This document shows positions 26,789 through 35,339 of a stretch of 64,000 nucleotides of DNA, piece by piece. The notes under the pieces were generated by a model, which was not told the origin of the DNA, ran no database searches, and saw nothing but the letters and a program-made list of their open reading frames with translations. The stretch is from Bradyrhizobium sp. 141 (GTDB taxonomy: Bacteria > Pseudomonadota > Alphaproteobacteria > Rhizobiales > Xanthobacteraceae). Location of the stretch: the NCBI RefSeq assembly GCF_023074055.1, contig NZ_JADPKR010000053.1, forward strand, positions 1 through 64,000, read 5' to 3'. Every line of letters begins with the position of its first letter. Within the stretch, counting starts at the first letter, position 1. Position numbers and translations under genes: made by a program.

Positions 26789-27421
26789 TCACACCGCGGT
26801 GGTGGCGTTGAGCCAGCCGAAGCGGATCGGAAAACCCTCGCCGCCAAGCAGCGTGGTGGTCTCATAGAGCGGCAGGCCGACCACGTTGGTGTAGGACCCC
26901 ACCATCTTGACCACGAAGGAGCCGGCGATGCCCTGCACGGCGTAGCCGCCGGCTTTGCCGCGCCATTCGCCGGAGCCGATATAGGCCTGGATGTCGTCTT
27001 CCGAGAGGCGCTTGAAGCGGACGCGGGTCTCGACCAGGCGCTGGCGGAAGGCCTCACGCGGCGTGACCAGGCAGATCGCGGTATAGACGCGGTGGTTGCG
27101 GCCCGACAGCAGGCGCAGGCACTGCGCGGCCTCGTCCACCAGATTGGCCTTGGGCAGAATGCGGCGGCCGACCGCCACCACGGTGTCGGCTGCGAGGATG
27201 AAGGCGCCGCGCAGCTCGTCGTCGAGCTGCACCGATTTCAGCGCCGCATCGGCCTTGGCCCGGGCCAGGCGATTGGCGCAGGCGCGCGGCAGCTCGCCCC
27301 GCCTCGGCGTCTCGTCGACGTCGGCCGGCCGGAGCGCGTCCGGCTCGATGCCGGCCTGGTTGAGCAGCGACAGGCGCCGCGGCGAACCGGAGGCAAGTAC
27401 GAATTTGGGGCGGCCAAGCAT
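26789..27421 (-). CDS. Maf-family nucleoside triphosphate pyrophosphatase
   Basis: A 210-residue Maf protein. It starts with [17 protein letters not shown] (substrate-binding ASxSPRR), followed by [15 protein letters not shown] (catalytic Asp) and [13 protein letters not shown] with VGLPLYE near the end. Maf proteins hydrolyse non-canonical or canonical NTPs to NMP and pyrophosphate. It lies in the usual alphaproteobacterial order before yacG, though infA, which often precedes it, is not seen here. Confidence 0.95.
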   Translation of the reverse strand: MLGRPKFVLASGSPRRLSLLNQAGIEPDALRPADVDETPRRGELPRACANRLARAKADAALKSVQLDDELRGAFILAADTVVAVGRRILPKANLVDEAAQCLRLLSGRNHRVYTAICLVTPREAFRQRLVETRVRFKRLSEDDIQAYIGSGEWRGKAGGYAVQGIAGSFVVKMVGSYTNVVGLPLYETTTLLGGEGFPIRFGWLNATTAV

Positions 27422-27573
27422 CAGGTGATTTGGGGGATGAAGCGGGGGTGAATTGCGCGCGGAACCTATCGGAAGGGGGCCGGTTTCACAACCCGGGAAC
27501 CCCAGGTTTGGTGATTCGAGGTTTCCGACATGGCTGTGCTCTCAGTCTGTGACGCCGGTGTTACGGGAGGCTT

Positions 27574-27705
27574 CGTGTCCCGGACGCGGCGCGGCATGAA
27601 ATGCTGCGACGCTGAGCTGGGACCCATGGGCTTGCGCCTGCGGTGAGATGGGCCCCGGCTCTGCAGCGCACTGCGAAGGGCGCTGCGCTGCGTCCGGGGC
27701 ACGAG
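27574..27705. repeat. Palindromic intergenic element, CCCGGACGCG family
   Basis: CGTGTCCCGGACGCGGCGC..CTGCGACGCTGAGCTGGGACCC is followed by GGGCCCCGGCTCTGCAGCGCA..TGCGCTGCGTCCGGGGCAC. The same order of blocks occurs at 40964-41081. The 27422-27706 gap has no recognisable gene. Confidence 0.82.
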
Positions 27706-27706
27706 A

Positions 27707-28174
27707 CTACCCGCTCGCCGCGCCTACCTTGGCGAAGCGCCGGCGGATGCGCAGCAGCAGCTGGTCGCAGACGTCGCGGTATGCGGCAAGCTTCTGGTCG
27801 CGGCTGCCTTCGATGGTGGTGGGATCCTGCGTCGGCCAGTATTCGACGTCGGCCGCGAGTGTTCGCGTCAGCTCCAGCGCCTTGTGGTGCGCCTCGGGCG
27901 AGAGCGTGATGATGAGGTCGAAATTCAGCCCCTCCCAATCCTCCAGCTCCTCGAAGGTCTGCGGCTTGTGGGCGGAGATGTCCTGGCCGAGCTCGGCCAT
28001 CACAGACACCGCAAACGGATCGAGCTCGCCGCGCCTCGCGCCGGCCGACTTCACGTAGAGACCCTGCGGAAACATGTGCTGTAACAGGCTCTCGGCCATC
28101 GGCGAGCGCACGCTGTTCATCGCACAGGCGAACAGCACCGATTGCGGATCGCGTGCGCGTGGCGGCGCCGCCAT
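27707..28174 (-). CDS. Low molecular weight phosphatase family protein
   Basis: A 155-residue protein with the phosphate-binding loop Cys17-x5-Arg23 (FACAMNSVRSPMAE). The distal Asp of the family (QDPT near residue 118) is present as general acid. It belongs to the LMW protein-tyrosine phosphatase/ArsC-like group. The substrate is not known. It is encoded between UPF0262 and maf, a conserved alphaproteobacterial order. Confidence 0.93.
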   Translation of the reverse strand: MAAPPRARDPQSVLFACAMNSVRSPMAESLLQHMFPQGLYVKSAGARRGELDPFAVSVMAELGQDISAHKPQTFEELEDWEGLNFDLIITLSPEAHHKALELTRTLAADVEYWPTQDPTTIEGSRDQKLAAYRDVCDQLLLRIRRRFAKVGAASG

Positions 28175-28179
28175 CGCGC

Positions 28180-28677
28180 TTAGCCCTTCCAGTGAAGGAC
28201 GGTTATGAGCGTGAACAGCCGACGCGAGGTCTCGAAATCGACCCGCACCTTGCCCTTCAGCCGCTCCTGCAGCGTGCGCGATCCCTCGTCATGGATGCCG
28301 CGGCGGCCCATGTCGATGGCCTCGATCTTGTCGGGGGTCGCGGTGCGGATCGCCTGGTAGTAGCTGTCGCAGATCATGAAATAATCCTTCACGATCCGCC
28401 GGAACGGCGTCAGCGACAACAGATGCGCGACGACGGGCGTACCGTCCTCGCGGCGGATGTCGAACATCAGCCGGTTGCCGGTGATGCCGATATGCAGCGT
28501 GAACGGGCCCTTCCCGTCGGCGCCATCGGGCGCGAACAAATTCTGCTCGATCAGGTCGTAGATCGCGATCGCGCGCTCGTGCTCGATATCCGGCCCGGAA
28601 CGGCCGATCGATTCTTCGTCGAGCGTGACGCCGACGATGCGATTGGTCGAGTCGTCCTGTTCGGGCGGCTTTGTCAT
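28180..28677 (-). CDS. UPF0262 family protein
   Basis: A 165-residue cytoplasmic protein with the family stretches [50 protein letters not shown] and [13 protein letters not shown]. The ATG at 28677 overlaps the hisD stop codon (ATGA), showing translational coupling. The function is unknown. It sits in the hisD-phosphatase-maf block. Confidence 0.94.
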   Translation of the reverse strand: MTKPPEQDDSTNRIVGVTLDEESIGRSGPDIEHERAIAIYDLIEQNLFAPDGADGKGPFTLHIGITGNRLMFDIRREDGTPVVAHLLSLTPFRRIVKDYFMICDSYYQAIRTATPDKIEAIDMGRRGIHDEGSRTLQERLKGKVRVDFETSRRLFTLITVLHWKG

Positions 28678-29969
28678 GACAGATTGAGGCGCAATCCAAT
28701 CGAACGCGAATGGGCATCGAGCCCCTCCGCCTTGCCGAGCGTCATCGCGGCCGGCCCCAGCGCACGCAGCTGATCCGGGCCGCATTTCAGGATGGAAGTG
28801 CGCTTCATGAAGTCGTGCACCGAAAGCCCTGAGGAGAATCGCGCCGAGCGCGCCGTCGGCAGCACGTGGTTGGAGCCGCCGACATAATCGCCGATCGCCT
28901 CCGGCGTATGGGGCCCGAGGAACACCGCGCCGGCGTTGCGGATCCTGGCGGCTAGCGCGTCGGGATCGCCAGTCATGATCTCGAGATGCTCGGCGGCGAT
29001 GGCGTCCGCGAGCGGGATGGCGGCGTCGAGGTTCTTCACCATGATGACGGCGCCGAAATCGGCCCACGACGCGCCCGCGATCGCGGCGCGCGGCAGTGTC
29101 TTCAGCTGCGCCTCCACCGCCTTTTCGACGTCGGCGGCAAGCCGTGCCGAGTCAGTGATCAGGATCGACTGCGCGCTGGCATCGTGCTCGGCCTGCGCCA
29201 GGAGATCGGCGGCGATCCAGTCGGCATTACCGGTGTCGTCGGCAATCACGAGCACTTCAGACGGGCCGGCGATCATGTCGATGCCGACCTTGCCGAACAC
29301 CAACCGCTTGGCGGCGGCGACATAGGCGTTGCCGGGGCCGACGATCTTTGCCACCGGCGCGATGGTCGCGGTGCCGTGCGCCAACGCCGCCACGGCCTGC
29401 GCGCCGCCGACGCGGTAAATCTCGCTGACGCCGCCGAGATGCGCGGCCGCCAGCACCAGCGGATTGAGCTTGCCATCGGGCGAGGGCACCACCATCACGA
29501 GGCGCGAGACGCCGGCGACTTTTGCGGGCACTGCGTTCATCAGCACCGAGGACGGATAGGCCGCGGTGCCGCCGGGCACGTAGAGGCCGGCGGATTCGAT
29601 CGCGGTGTAGCGCCAGCCGAGTTCGACGCCGAGCGGGTCGGTGAAGCGTTCGTCCGTCGGCAGCTGGCGGCGGTGATAGGTCTCGATGCGGTCGCGCGCG
29701 AGCTTGAGCGCGTCCAGCGTGGCGGCATCGCAGGCCTTTGTCGCGGCTTCGATCTCGGCTGCGGTGACGCGAAGGTTGGATGCATCCAGCGTCAGCCGGT
29801 CGAACTTTGCCGTGGCCTCGAGAAGGGCCGCGTCGCCCCGTCTGGCGACGTCGTCGACGATCGCGCGCGCGGCGGCCTCGACGTCGGCCGAGACCTCGCG
29901 TTTGGCGGCGAGGAAGGCCGCGAATCGCTGGTCAAAATCGGCGCTGCTGCGGTCGAGGCGAACGGGCAT
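28674..29969 (-). CDS. hisD: Histidinol dehydrogenase
   Basis: A 431-residue protein, the standard length. Motifs: [50 protein letters not shown] (the HisD signature region) and the C-terminal [13 protein letters not shown]. It oxidises L-histidinol to L-histidine with two NAD+ in the last two steps of histidine synthesis, using Zn2+. The ATG at 29969 is chosen from the usual family start ([16 protein letters not shown]). The frame extends 20 more residues upstream without support. Confidence 0.97.
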   Translation of the reverse strand: MPVRLDRSSADFDQRFAAFLAAKREVSADVEAAARAIVDDVARRGDAALLEATAKFDRLTLDASNLRVTAAEIEAATKACDAATLDALKLARDRIETYHRRQLPTDERFTDPLGVELGWRYTAIESAGLYVPGGTAAYPSSVLMNAVPAKVAGVSRLVMVVPSPDGKLNPLVLAAAHLGGVSEIYRVGGAQAVAALAHGTATIAPVAKIVGPGNAYVAAAKRLVFGKVGIDMIAGPSEVLVIADDTGNADWIAADLLAQAEHDASAQSILITDSARLAADVEKAVEAQLKTLPRAAIAGASWADFGAVIMVKNLDAAIPLADAIAAEHLEIMTGDPDALAARIRNAGAVFLGPHTPEAIGDYVGGSNHVLPTARSARFSSGLSVHDFMKRTSILKCGPDQLRALGPAAMTLGKAEGLDAHSRSIGLRLNLS

Positions 29970-30114
29970 GTCTGGCTTGGCTTCTGGCTGGTCTTTGGGG
30001 CGGATTGGCGCACCAGGTCCCCTGCTCAATGGCGCGGCGGGGAAGCGGCGTCAACCCTCGCAAGGCGCCGTTCTGGCGCGGGAGCGAGGCGGTGCGGCTG
30101 GTATACAGGCAACC

Positions 30115-30564
30115 TCACACCTCCCCCTCGATCTCCAGCCCCGTTCCCAGTGCGTCCGCCCCGAGGTCAGTCAGCTCGCATTCCAGGCATTCGACGTCGA
30201 GCCGGATGGCGCCACCCTCGGTGAACAAAAGCAGTGCGCTGCCGGCGGGCTCCTCGTCGCGCCCGTCCCTCGGGTGAAATTCAATGCCGACGAGGTCCAG
30301 GACCTTGTCGGGAGCAGCGAGGTCGATGTTGCGCGACTTGCAGGCGAGCACGCGGTCGAAGCGGAGCGCGGCGACCAGCCGACGCGGCTCGGCCTCGCCC
30401 TCCAGCGTCTGCTCCCAATCCAGCCGGCTCATCCCGACCACAAGCCGCTTCTCGCTTTGTCGCCAGAGGATGTCGGAGGCCTGCACACGCGCGTCCTGGA
30501 CATGGGTCGAGATCACGGCGAGATCGTCGGCGTCGAGTGCGATCAGTTTGAGCTGGGGCGGCAT
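30115..30564 (-). CDS. DUF2948 family protein
   Basis: A 149-residue protein beginning MPPQLKLIALDADDLAVISTHVQDA, the hallmark of DUF2948, which usually precedes hisD in Rhizobiales. The C-terminal DVECLECELTDLG is also conserved. No function is known. The ATG at 30564 has GGAGAAG upstream. Confidence 0.9.
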   Translation of the reverse strand: MPPQLKLIALDADDLAVISTHVQDARVQASDILWRQSEKRLVVGMSRLDWEQTLEGEAEPRRLVAALRFDRVLACKSRNIDLAAPDKVLDLVGIEFHPRDGRDEEPAGSALLLFTEGGAIRLDVECLECELTDLGADALGTGLEIEGEV

Positions 30565-30646
30565 CGCCGACGCTTCTCCTTCGGAGTGGACCGGGCTCAA
30601 CGCGCGCGGGCCCCGAAATTTCCGTCCAAACTACCGGGTCGGCGGG

Positions 30647-31306
30647 TCAGAGGCTATTGATATCCTCCATCTCCAGCACCTTGCGCGGATACCCCTCCCG
30701 GGCGACGTGGATCATGGCGCGGCCGATCTGCTCGGTGGAGGTGACGAGCCGCGGCGAGAGCCGGCGCAGCACCGACCAGAGGGGCCAGGTTGCGGTATAG
30801 ACCGCCTGCACCCAGGCGGTCTTGGAACGGGCGCCGTGCAGGGGCTGGATCGCGCCGGGCCGGAACATATAGGCGGCCCTGAACGGCAGCTTGAGCAGAT
30901 CGTTCTCGGTCTTGCCCTTGATCCGCGCCCACATCCGCGAACCCTGCTCGGTGGAATCAGTGCCGGCCCCGGTGACGTAGGTGAAGGTCATCTGCGGGTT
31001 GAGGCGTGCCAGCGTCGTCGCTGCCGCGAGCGTGAGGTCATAGGTGAGATGCCGATAGCGCTCCTCGCTCATGCCGATCGAGGAGACGCCGAGGCAGAAA
31101 AAGCAGGCATCGAAGCCGGTCAGCTGCGTTTCGATCGCCGAATAGTCCAGAAAATTGTCGTGGATGATCTCGACGAGCTTGGCGCTGCGCACGCCGGTCG
31201 GGCTGCGGCCGACCACGAGCACACGGTCGATGCCGGGATCGATCAGGCATTCGCGCAAAACGCCCTGCCCGACCATGCCGGTCGCGCCGAAGATGATGAT
31301 TTGCAT
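30647..31306 (-). CDS. NAD(P)-binding epimerase/dehydratase-like protein
   Basis: A 219-residue Rossmann protein. It starts MQIIIFGATGMVGQGVLREC (GATGxxG dinucleotide motif). It also has FFCLGVSSIGMSEERYRHLTYD and FTYVTGAGTDS, as in small atypical SDRs of the NmrA/epimerase kind. The SDR gene follows upstream on the same strand, ending 26 bases before it. The substrate is unknown; it may be a redox sensor or reductase. Confidence 0.88.
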   Translation of the reverse strand: MQIIIFGATGMVGQGVLRECLIDPGIDRVLVVGRSPTGVRSAKLVEIIHDNFLDYSAIETQLTGFDACFFCLGVSSIGMSEERYRHLTYDLTLAAATTLARLNPQMTFTYVTGAGTDSTEQGSRMWARIKGKTENDLLKLPFRAAYMFRPGAIQPLHGARSKTAWVQAVYTATWPLWSVLRRLSPRLVTSTEQIGRAMIHVAREGYPRKVLEMEDINSL

Positions 31307-31332
31307 CGGGACGTCCCCAACAGCGTCGCGGC

Positions 31333-32271
31333 TCATGCGGCGGCCGCGATCTCGTCGAAGGATACACCAGTCAATGTCGCCGAGGCATCCCACAGCATGG
31401 CCGCCGCAGCGAAATCCTTCGCGTGCGGCATGATCTTCGCCACCGCGGGCGCCCCCTTCATTTCGTAGAATCCGTTCGGACCGTAATACCCGCCGGGCTC
31501 CGCTGTGGACGAAGTCGCGGCGAACAGCGTTGGCAGTGCGCCCTCGGCAGCGGACTGGCTGAACAGCGGCTGGAATAGCCGGCCGACCCGCCACTGGAGC
31601 GTGTTGGCGCCCGGGCCGTTCGCGATGAGATCGGTGCGCGCAAAGCCGGGATGCGCCGCAAGGCTCATCAGGCCCCAGCCGGCTGCGTCGCTACGGCGCT
31701 GCAATTCGAGCGAAAACATCAGCATCGCCAGCTTGGACTGGCAGTAGGCGCGCCACGCGCGATAGCAATGCTTGCCTTGCAGATCGTCGAAATTAATCGC
31801 GCCGGAGCGGTGCGCAAGGCTCGAGAGATTGACGACACGAGTGGCTTTCGCGCGGCGAAGCTGCGGCAACAGGTGCGCCGTCAGGGCGTAGTGACCGAGA
31901 TAGTTGGTGCCGAGCTGCATCTCGAAACCATCTTCGGTCTGCTGTCGTTTCGGCAGCGCCATCACGCCGGCATTGTTGACGAGGAGGTCGAGCTGCTCGT
32001 TGCCGGCGGCAAAGCGCCTGGCGAAATCGGCGACGGAAGCGAGGCTTGCGAGATCGAGATGCTCGTAGGCGATCAGCGCGTTGGGAAACCGCTCGCAAAT
32101 GCCTTCGATCGCCCGCAGGCCCTTTGCGTCGCTGCGTCCGGTGAGTATGACAATGGCACCGGCGCCCGCCAGCGCCATCGCCGTCTCATAACCGAGGCCG
32201 CCCGTCGCTCCGGTCACGACGGCCGTCTTGCCGGCGAGAGAGGGGATGTCTGCCGTGGTCCAGTCGGTCAT
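31333..32271 (-). CDS. SDR family oxidoreductase (retinol/protochlorophyllide reductase-like)
   Basis: A 312-residue short-chain dehydrogenase with TGATGGLGYETA, NNAGVMALP, NLSSLAHRSG and the catalytic pair Y-x3-K (AYCQSKLA). Its length and the helix after the active site resemble the RDH/POR-type SDR group. It is divergent from a TetR regulator, and the shared 85-base gap contains a TGCAC-TGA-GTGCA palindrome, so it is probably TetR-controlled. Confidence 0.93.
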   Translation of the reverse strand: MTDWTTADIPSLAGKTAVVTGATGGLGYETAMALAGAGAIVILTGRSDAKGLRAIEGICERFPNALIAYEHLDLASLASVADFARRFAAGNEQLDLLVNNAGVMALPKRQQTEDGFEMQLGTNYLGHYALTAHLLPQLRRAKATRVVNLSSLAHRSGAINFDDLQGKHCYRAWRAYCQSKLAMLMFSLELQRRSDAAGWGLMSLAAHPGFARTDLIANGPGANTLQWRVGRLFQPLFSQSAAEGALPTLFAATSSTAEPGGYYGPNGFYEMKGAPAVAKIMPHAKDFAAAAMLWDASATLTGVSFDEIAAAA

Positions 32272-32320
32272 GCCATGTCTCCCTTCGGGGCTGGAATGAG
32301 GCCCGCGACCGGTCTAAATG

Positions 32321-32333
32321 TGCACTGAGTGCA
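32321..32333. promoter_or_regulatory. Operator-like palindrome between SDR and TetR genes
   Basis: The perfect inverted repeat TGCAC-TGA-GTGCA lies in the divergent intergenic region, 49 bases from the SDR start and 22 bases upstream of the proposed TTG start of the regulator. Its size and position suit a TetR dimer site that represses both genes. Confidence 0.7.
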
Positions 32334-32355
32334 AGTTTGCAAGAGGCGAACCGAT

Positions 32356-32997
32356 TTGAAGCCTTCAAAGGTCGTCCGGAAACGCGTCAAGTCATTGCCT
32401 GCGGGCGGAAATTCCCCTGAAGGCACCGGCCTGCGCCAGCGCAAGCAGCAGGAGACCCGCGCGCGGCTGACCCGGGCGGCGATGACGCTGTTCCTGGAGC
32501 GCGGTTTCGAAGCCACGACCATCGACGACATCGCAGCAATGGCGGACGTGTCGCGCCGCAGCTTCTTCCATTATTTCGCGTCCAAGGAGGACGTGGTCGC
32601 CGCCTGGCAGGAAGGCGCAGCAAGCGCGTTGGTCGCCGAGATCGTTGCCCGACCTGCGGATGAACCCATGCTGACGGCCGCGGAGAATGCGATCGCAGCA
32701 ACGGTCAAGCGGATCGATCCGGCGGAAGCCGCGGCGATGTCGCGGCTCAAGCGCGACAATCCCGCGCTTCGGGCCCGTGACCAGCTCAAATACGAGAAGC
32801 TCGAACGCGCGCTGGCCGACGGGCTTGCCCGGCGCGCCAGAACCAAATCGGACCAGCTGAAGGCGCGGCTCGTCGCCATGATCGCCACCGGCGCGATGCG
32901 CGTCGGCGGCGAGAGCTGGATCGGCGAAGGCGCGCGGGAGAAGCCGGAAGCTTTCGTCAAGCGCACCTTCGATGCGATCAGAGCGATCTTGAAGTGA
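32356..32997 (+). CDS. TetR/AcrR family transcriptional regulator
   Basis: A 213-residue regulator. Its helix-turn-helix (RLTRAAMTLFLERGFEATTIDDIAAMADVSRRSFFHYFASKEDV, quoted here as the family region) is the classic TetR N-terminal domain. No ATG is available near the expected start. A TTG at 32356 has AAGAGG about 9 bases upstream. A GTG at 32329 lies inside the putative operator and is less likely. It probably represses the divergent SDR gene and itself. Confidence 0.9.
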   Translation: MKPSKVVRKRVKSLPAGGNSPEGTGLRQRKQQETRARLTRAAMTLFLERGFEATTIDDIAAMADVSRRSFFHYFASKEDVVAAWQEGAASALVAEIVARPADEPMLTAAENAIAATVKRIDPAEAAAMSRLKRDNPALRARDQLKYEKLERALADGLARRARTKSDQLKARLVAMIATGAMRVGGESWIGEGAREKPEAFVKRTFDAIRAILK

Positions 32998-33002
32998 GAG
33001 TT

Positions 33003-33036
33003 CTTCCCTTCTCCCCTTTGTGGGAGAGGGGAAGAG
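33003..33036. terminator. Hairpin of the CTTCTCCCC/GGGGAAG family between convergent genes
   Basis: CTTCCCTTCTCCCC and GGGAGAGGGGAAG form a stem around TTTGT. It lies 8 bases after the TetR stop and 30 bases from the convergent hydrolase stop, so a bidirectional terminator role is plausible. It resembles a half of the larger elements at 52491 and 60543. Confidence 0.6.
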
Positions 33037-33066
33037 AGCGTCGCGTATTGGTACGCAAGTTACGCC

Positions 33067-33891
33067 TTACTCCCTGAAAAACGCCAGGAGATCCGCGTTG
33101 ATGATTTCGGCGTGCGTGGTCGGCATGCCGTGCGGAAAGCCCTTGTAGGTTTTCAAAATGCCCTTCTTGAGCAGCTTGGCCGAGAGCGGGGCGGAATCGG
33201 CGTAAGGCACGATCTGGTCGTCGTCACCGTGCATCACCAGCACGGGCACGTTGATCTTCTTGAGGTCTTGGGTGAAGTCGGTCTGCGAGAAGGCGACGAT
33301 GCCGTCGTAATGCGCCTTGGCGCCGCCCATCATGCCCTGGCGCCACCAGTTCTGGATCACCGCTTCCGACGGCTTTGCGCCGGGACGGTTGTAGCCATAG
33401 AACGGGCCGGCGGGGAGGTCGCGATAGAATTGCGTGCGACTGGCGGCGAGTTGCTTCTGGAGATCGTCGAACACGCTCTTCGGCAGGCCGCCGGGATTGG
33501 CCGCGGTCTGCACCATCAGCGGCGGCACCGCGGAGAGGATCGCGGCTTTCGCCACCCGGCTCTCGCCGTGGCGCGCGATGTAATGCACGACCTCGCCGCC
33601 GCCGGTGGAATGGCCGACATGGATGGCGTTCTTGAGGTCGAGATGCGCCGTGACGGCCGCGAGGTCGTCGGCATAGTGATCCATGTCGTGACCGTCGGCG
33701 ACCTGCGACGAGCGGCCATGACCGCGGCGGTCATGGGCGATGACGCGGTAGCCGTTGTTGACGAAGAAAATCATCTGCGCGTCCCAGTCGTCGGACGACA
33801 GCGGCCAGCCATGGCTGAACACGATCGGCCGACCGCTTCCCCAGTCCTTGTAGAAGATCTCGACGCCGTCTTTGCTGGTAATGGTGGGCAT
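33067..33891 (-). CDS. Alpha/beta hydrolase (non-heme chloroperoxidase-like)
   Basis: A 274-residue alpha/beta hydrolase. The nucleophile Ser95 is in GHSTGGGE, the oxyanion region is [11 protein letters not shown], the acid Asp is in [11 protein letters not shown], and the His is in [10 protein letters not shown]. This arrangement matches cofactor-free haloperoxidases/esterases. The physiological role is unknown. No signal peptide is present. Confidence 0.93.
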   Translation of the reverse strand: MPTITSKDGVEIFYKDWGSGRPIVFSHGWPLSSDDWDAQMIFFVNNGYRVIAHDRRGHGRSSQVADGHDMDHYADDLAAVTAHLDLKNAIHVGHSTGGGEVVHYIARHGESRVAKAAILSAVPPLMVQTAANPGGLPKSVFDDLQKQLAASRTQFYRDLPAGPFYGYNRPGAKPSEAVIQNWWRQGMMGGAKAHYDGIVAFSQTDFTQDLKKINVPVLVMHGDDDQIVPYADSAPLSAKLLKKGILKTYKGFPHGMPTTHAEIINADLLAFFRE

Positions 33892-34019
33892 GGACTGCTC
33901 TCTTTCAGTGAAAATCAGTTGCGCTACGCGTGATCAAGCACGCGCCGATGATGCGCAGATAGGTGCGCGAGGTCCGAATGCGATGCGCGCATCAACTGGG
34001 AACGTTGAGAATCGTGTGA

Positions 34020-34529
34020 TCAGGCAAACGCCATCGGCCTGAAGCGCCGCCAGGCGCCGATGGTGATCACGACGAAGAACACCAGCACGATGCCCTGCAC
34101 CACCGCGAACACGGGACCCGACGGTGGCGCGGGCGCCACGGCCGGCGCGAGCGCGGCCAGCGCCGGCACCTTGAGGAACGACTGGATCACCAGCACGAAG
34201 ACGTTGAAATAGAGCGAGATCATCGCGGTCACGATGTAGACCGGACGCCAGACGCCGGTGAGCTTCATGCCGTACAGCGCGACGCAGGCGATCGCGAGCA
34301 GGACCAGCGAGATGATGCCGATGATGTGCGAGGGCAGCAGCTTCTCGAACGGAAACAGGAAGCCGGTGGCGCTGGTGAGGATCGTGAAAGCCAGGAAGAT
34401 CGCGGTGAGGGCCGGCATCGACTTCGAGCCGAGCAGACCGAACATCACGACGAGGCCGGCGGCGATCGCGATCAGGCTGATGACGACATGGATCAGAGTA
34501 AGGGCGGGCAGGCTCAAGCCAAGGACCAT
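34020..34529 (-). CDS. Hypothetical membrane protein
   Basis: A 169-residue protein with five predicted membrane helices (LTLIHVVISLIAIAAGLVV, IFLAFTILTSATGFLF, IISLVLLAIACVALY, VYIVTAMISLYFNVFVLV, VVQGIVLVFFVVITIG). No catalytic or binding motif stands out, and no family is recognised with confidence. It stands alone on the minus strand between alpha/beta hydrolase and EthD genes. Confidence 0.8.
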   Translation of the reverse strand: MVLGLSLPALTLIHVVISLIAIAAGLVVMFGLLGSKSMPALTAIFLAFTILTSATGFLFPFEKLLPSHIIGIISLVLLAIACVALYGMKLTGVWRPVYIVTAMISLYFNVFVLVIQSFLKVPALAALAPAVAPAPPSGPVFAVVQGIVLVFFVVITIGAWRRFRPMAFA

Positions 34530-34734
34530 GACATCTCTCCTACTCTCCGCGTTGAGATGGGGAGAGTAGTATTACGGTGCTCATGGAATTGCCACATGCG
34601 TTGTCGTCGCATGCATGCGCGCAGCCATGCGTCATCGTGCAAATCGACAAACGCATGGCTGAATTTTTTGCATCGCTGTCACAAGCGACAGCAGTTGGTG
34701 GTTCGTCGCCTTCGACGAAAGTTGAATCGATTCC

Positions 34735-35043
34735 TCACACTTCCTTGGTGTCGAAGATCAGCAGGTCGGCGCCGCCGCTGGCGAATTTCGGCACGTCGGC
34801 GCCGGTCGCCTTGCCTTCCTCGCTGCCGAATGCCGCCTGGATGGCGGCCACGCTATCGAAGGTGAGGATGGCGACGAGATGGATTCCGGAAGGCCCGGCG
34901 GGAGATGCGACCGGCCCCTTGCTGATGGCGTATTTCTTCAGGCCGGGAAGCTTCTTGGCGAGCGGAATGTGCGTCTCGGCATAGTACTTGTCGAAGGCGG
35001 CAGCATCCTTGGGTGTCTTGTAGAGCACGACGATTTCAGCCAT
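34735..35043 (-). CDS. EthD family protein
   Basis: A 102-residue ferredoxin-like-fold protein starting AEIVVLYKTPKDAAAFDKYYAETHIPLAKKLPGLKKY, the EthD signature (YKxPxDxxxFxxxYxxxHxPL). EthD was first seen in the ethyl tert-butyl ether degradation gene set; its biochemical role is unresolved. It is transcribed alone or from the promoter in the 295-base gap, which otherwise carries two repeats. Confidence 0.92.
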   Translation of the reverse strand: MAEIVVLYKTPKDAAAFDKYYAETHIPLAKKLPGLKKYAISKGPVASPAGPSGIHLVAILTFDSVAAIQAAFGSEEGKATGADVPKFASGGADLLIFDTKEV

Positions 35044-35076
35044 TTAGTCCTCCCGTTAGATATTTTGTTTGTAGAT

Positions 35077-35210
35077 CCTCATGGTGAGGAGCGTGCGAAG
35101 CACGCTTGCGGACGATGCTTGCGCATCGCCGCGCGAACCACGAAAGGCCCAGATGCATCCGGGCCTTCATCCTTCGAGACGCGCGCTTGGGCGCGCTCCT
35201 CAGGATGAGG
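35077..35210. repeat. Palindromic intergenic element, CCTCAT/ATGAGG family
   Basis: The end arms CCTCATGGTGAGGAGCG and CGCTCCTCAGGATGAGG and inner hairpins (GCGTGCGAAGCACGC, GGCCCAGATGCATCCGGGCC) give a long composite palindrome. The element at 50818-50950 is a second copy, reading ATCCTTCGAGACGC...GCTCCTCAGGATGAGG. Confidence 0.82.
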
Positions 35211-35292
35211 GGAGATAGTCACGCATGACGCGGCGCAATGGCAAGCCGGATTCGTCTTGCCACCCGCTTGTCTTCTGCTTGACTTATTGGTG

Positions 35293-35339
35293 AGCGCGAT
35301 CTTGCGGAAAACTGCTTCACACTTTTCCGGATCGTGCTC
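35293..35339. repeat. Short inverted repeat CGGAAAA/TTTTCCG, possible terminator
   Basis: Arms GCGCGATCTTGCGGAAAA and TTTTCCGGATCGTGCT are complementary around an 11-base loop. This short element resembles a repeat common in Rhizobiales intergenic DNA. It abuts the stop codon of the cNMP-thioredoxin-reductase gene. Confidence 0.65.
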
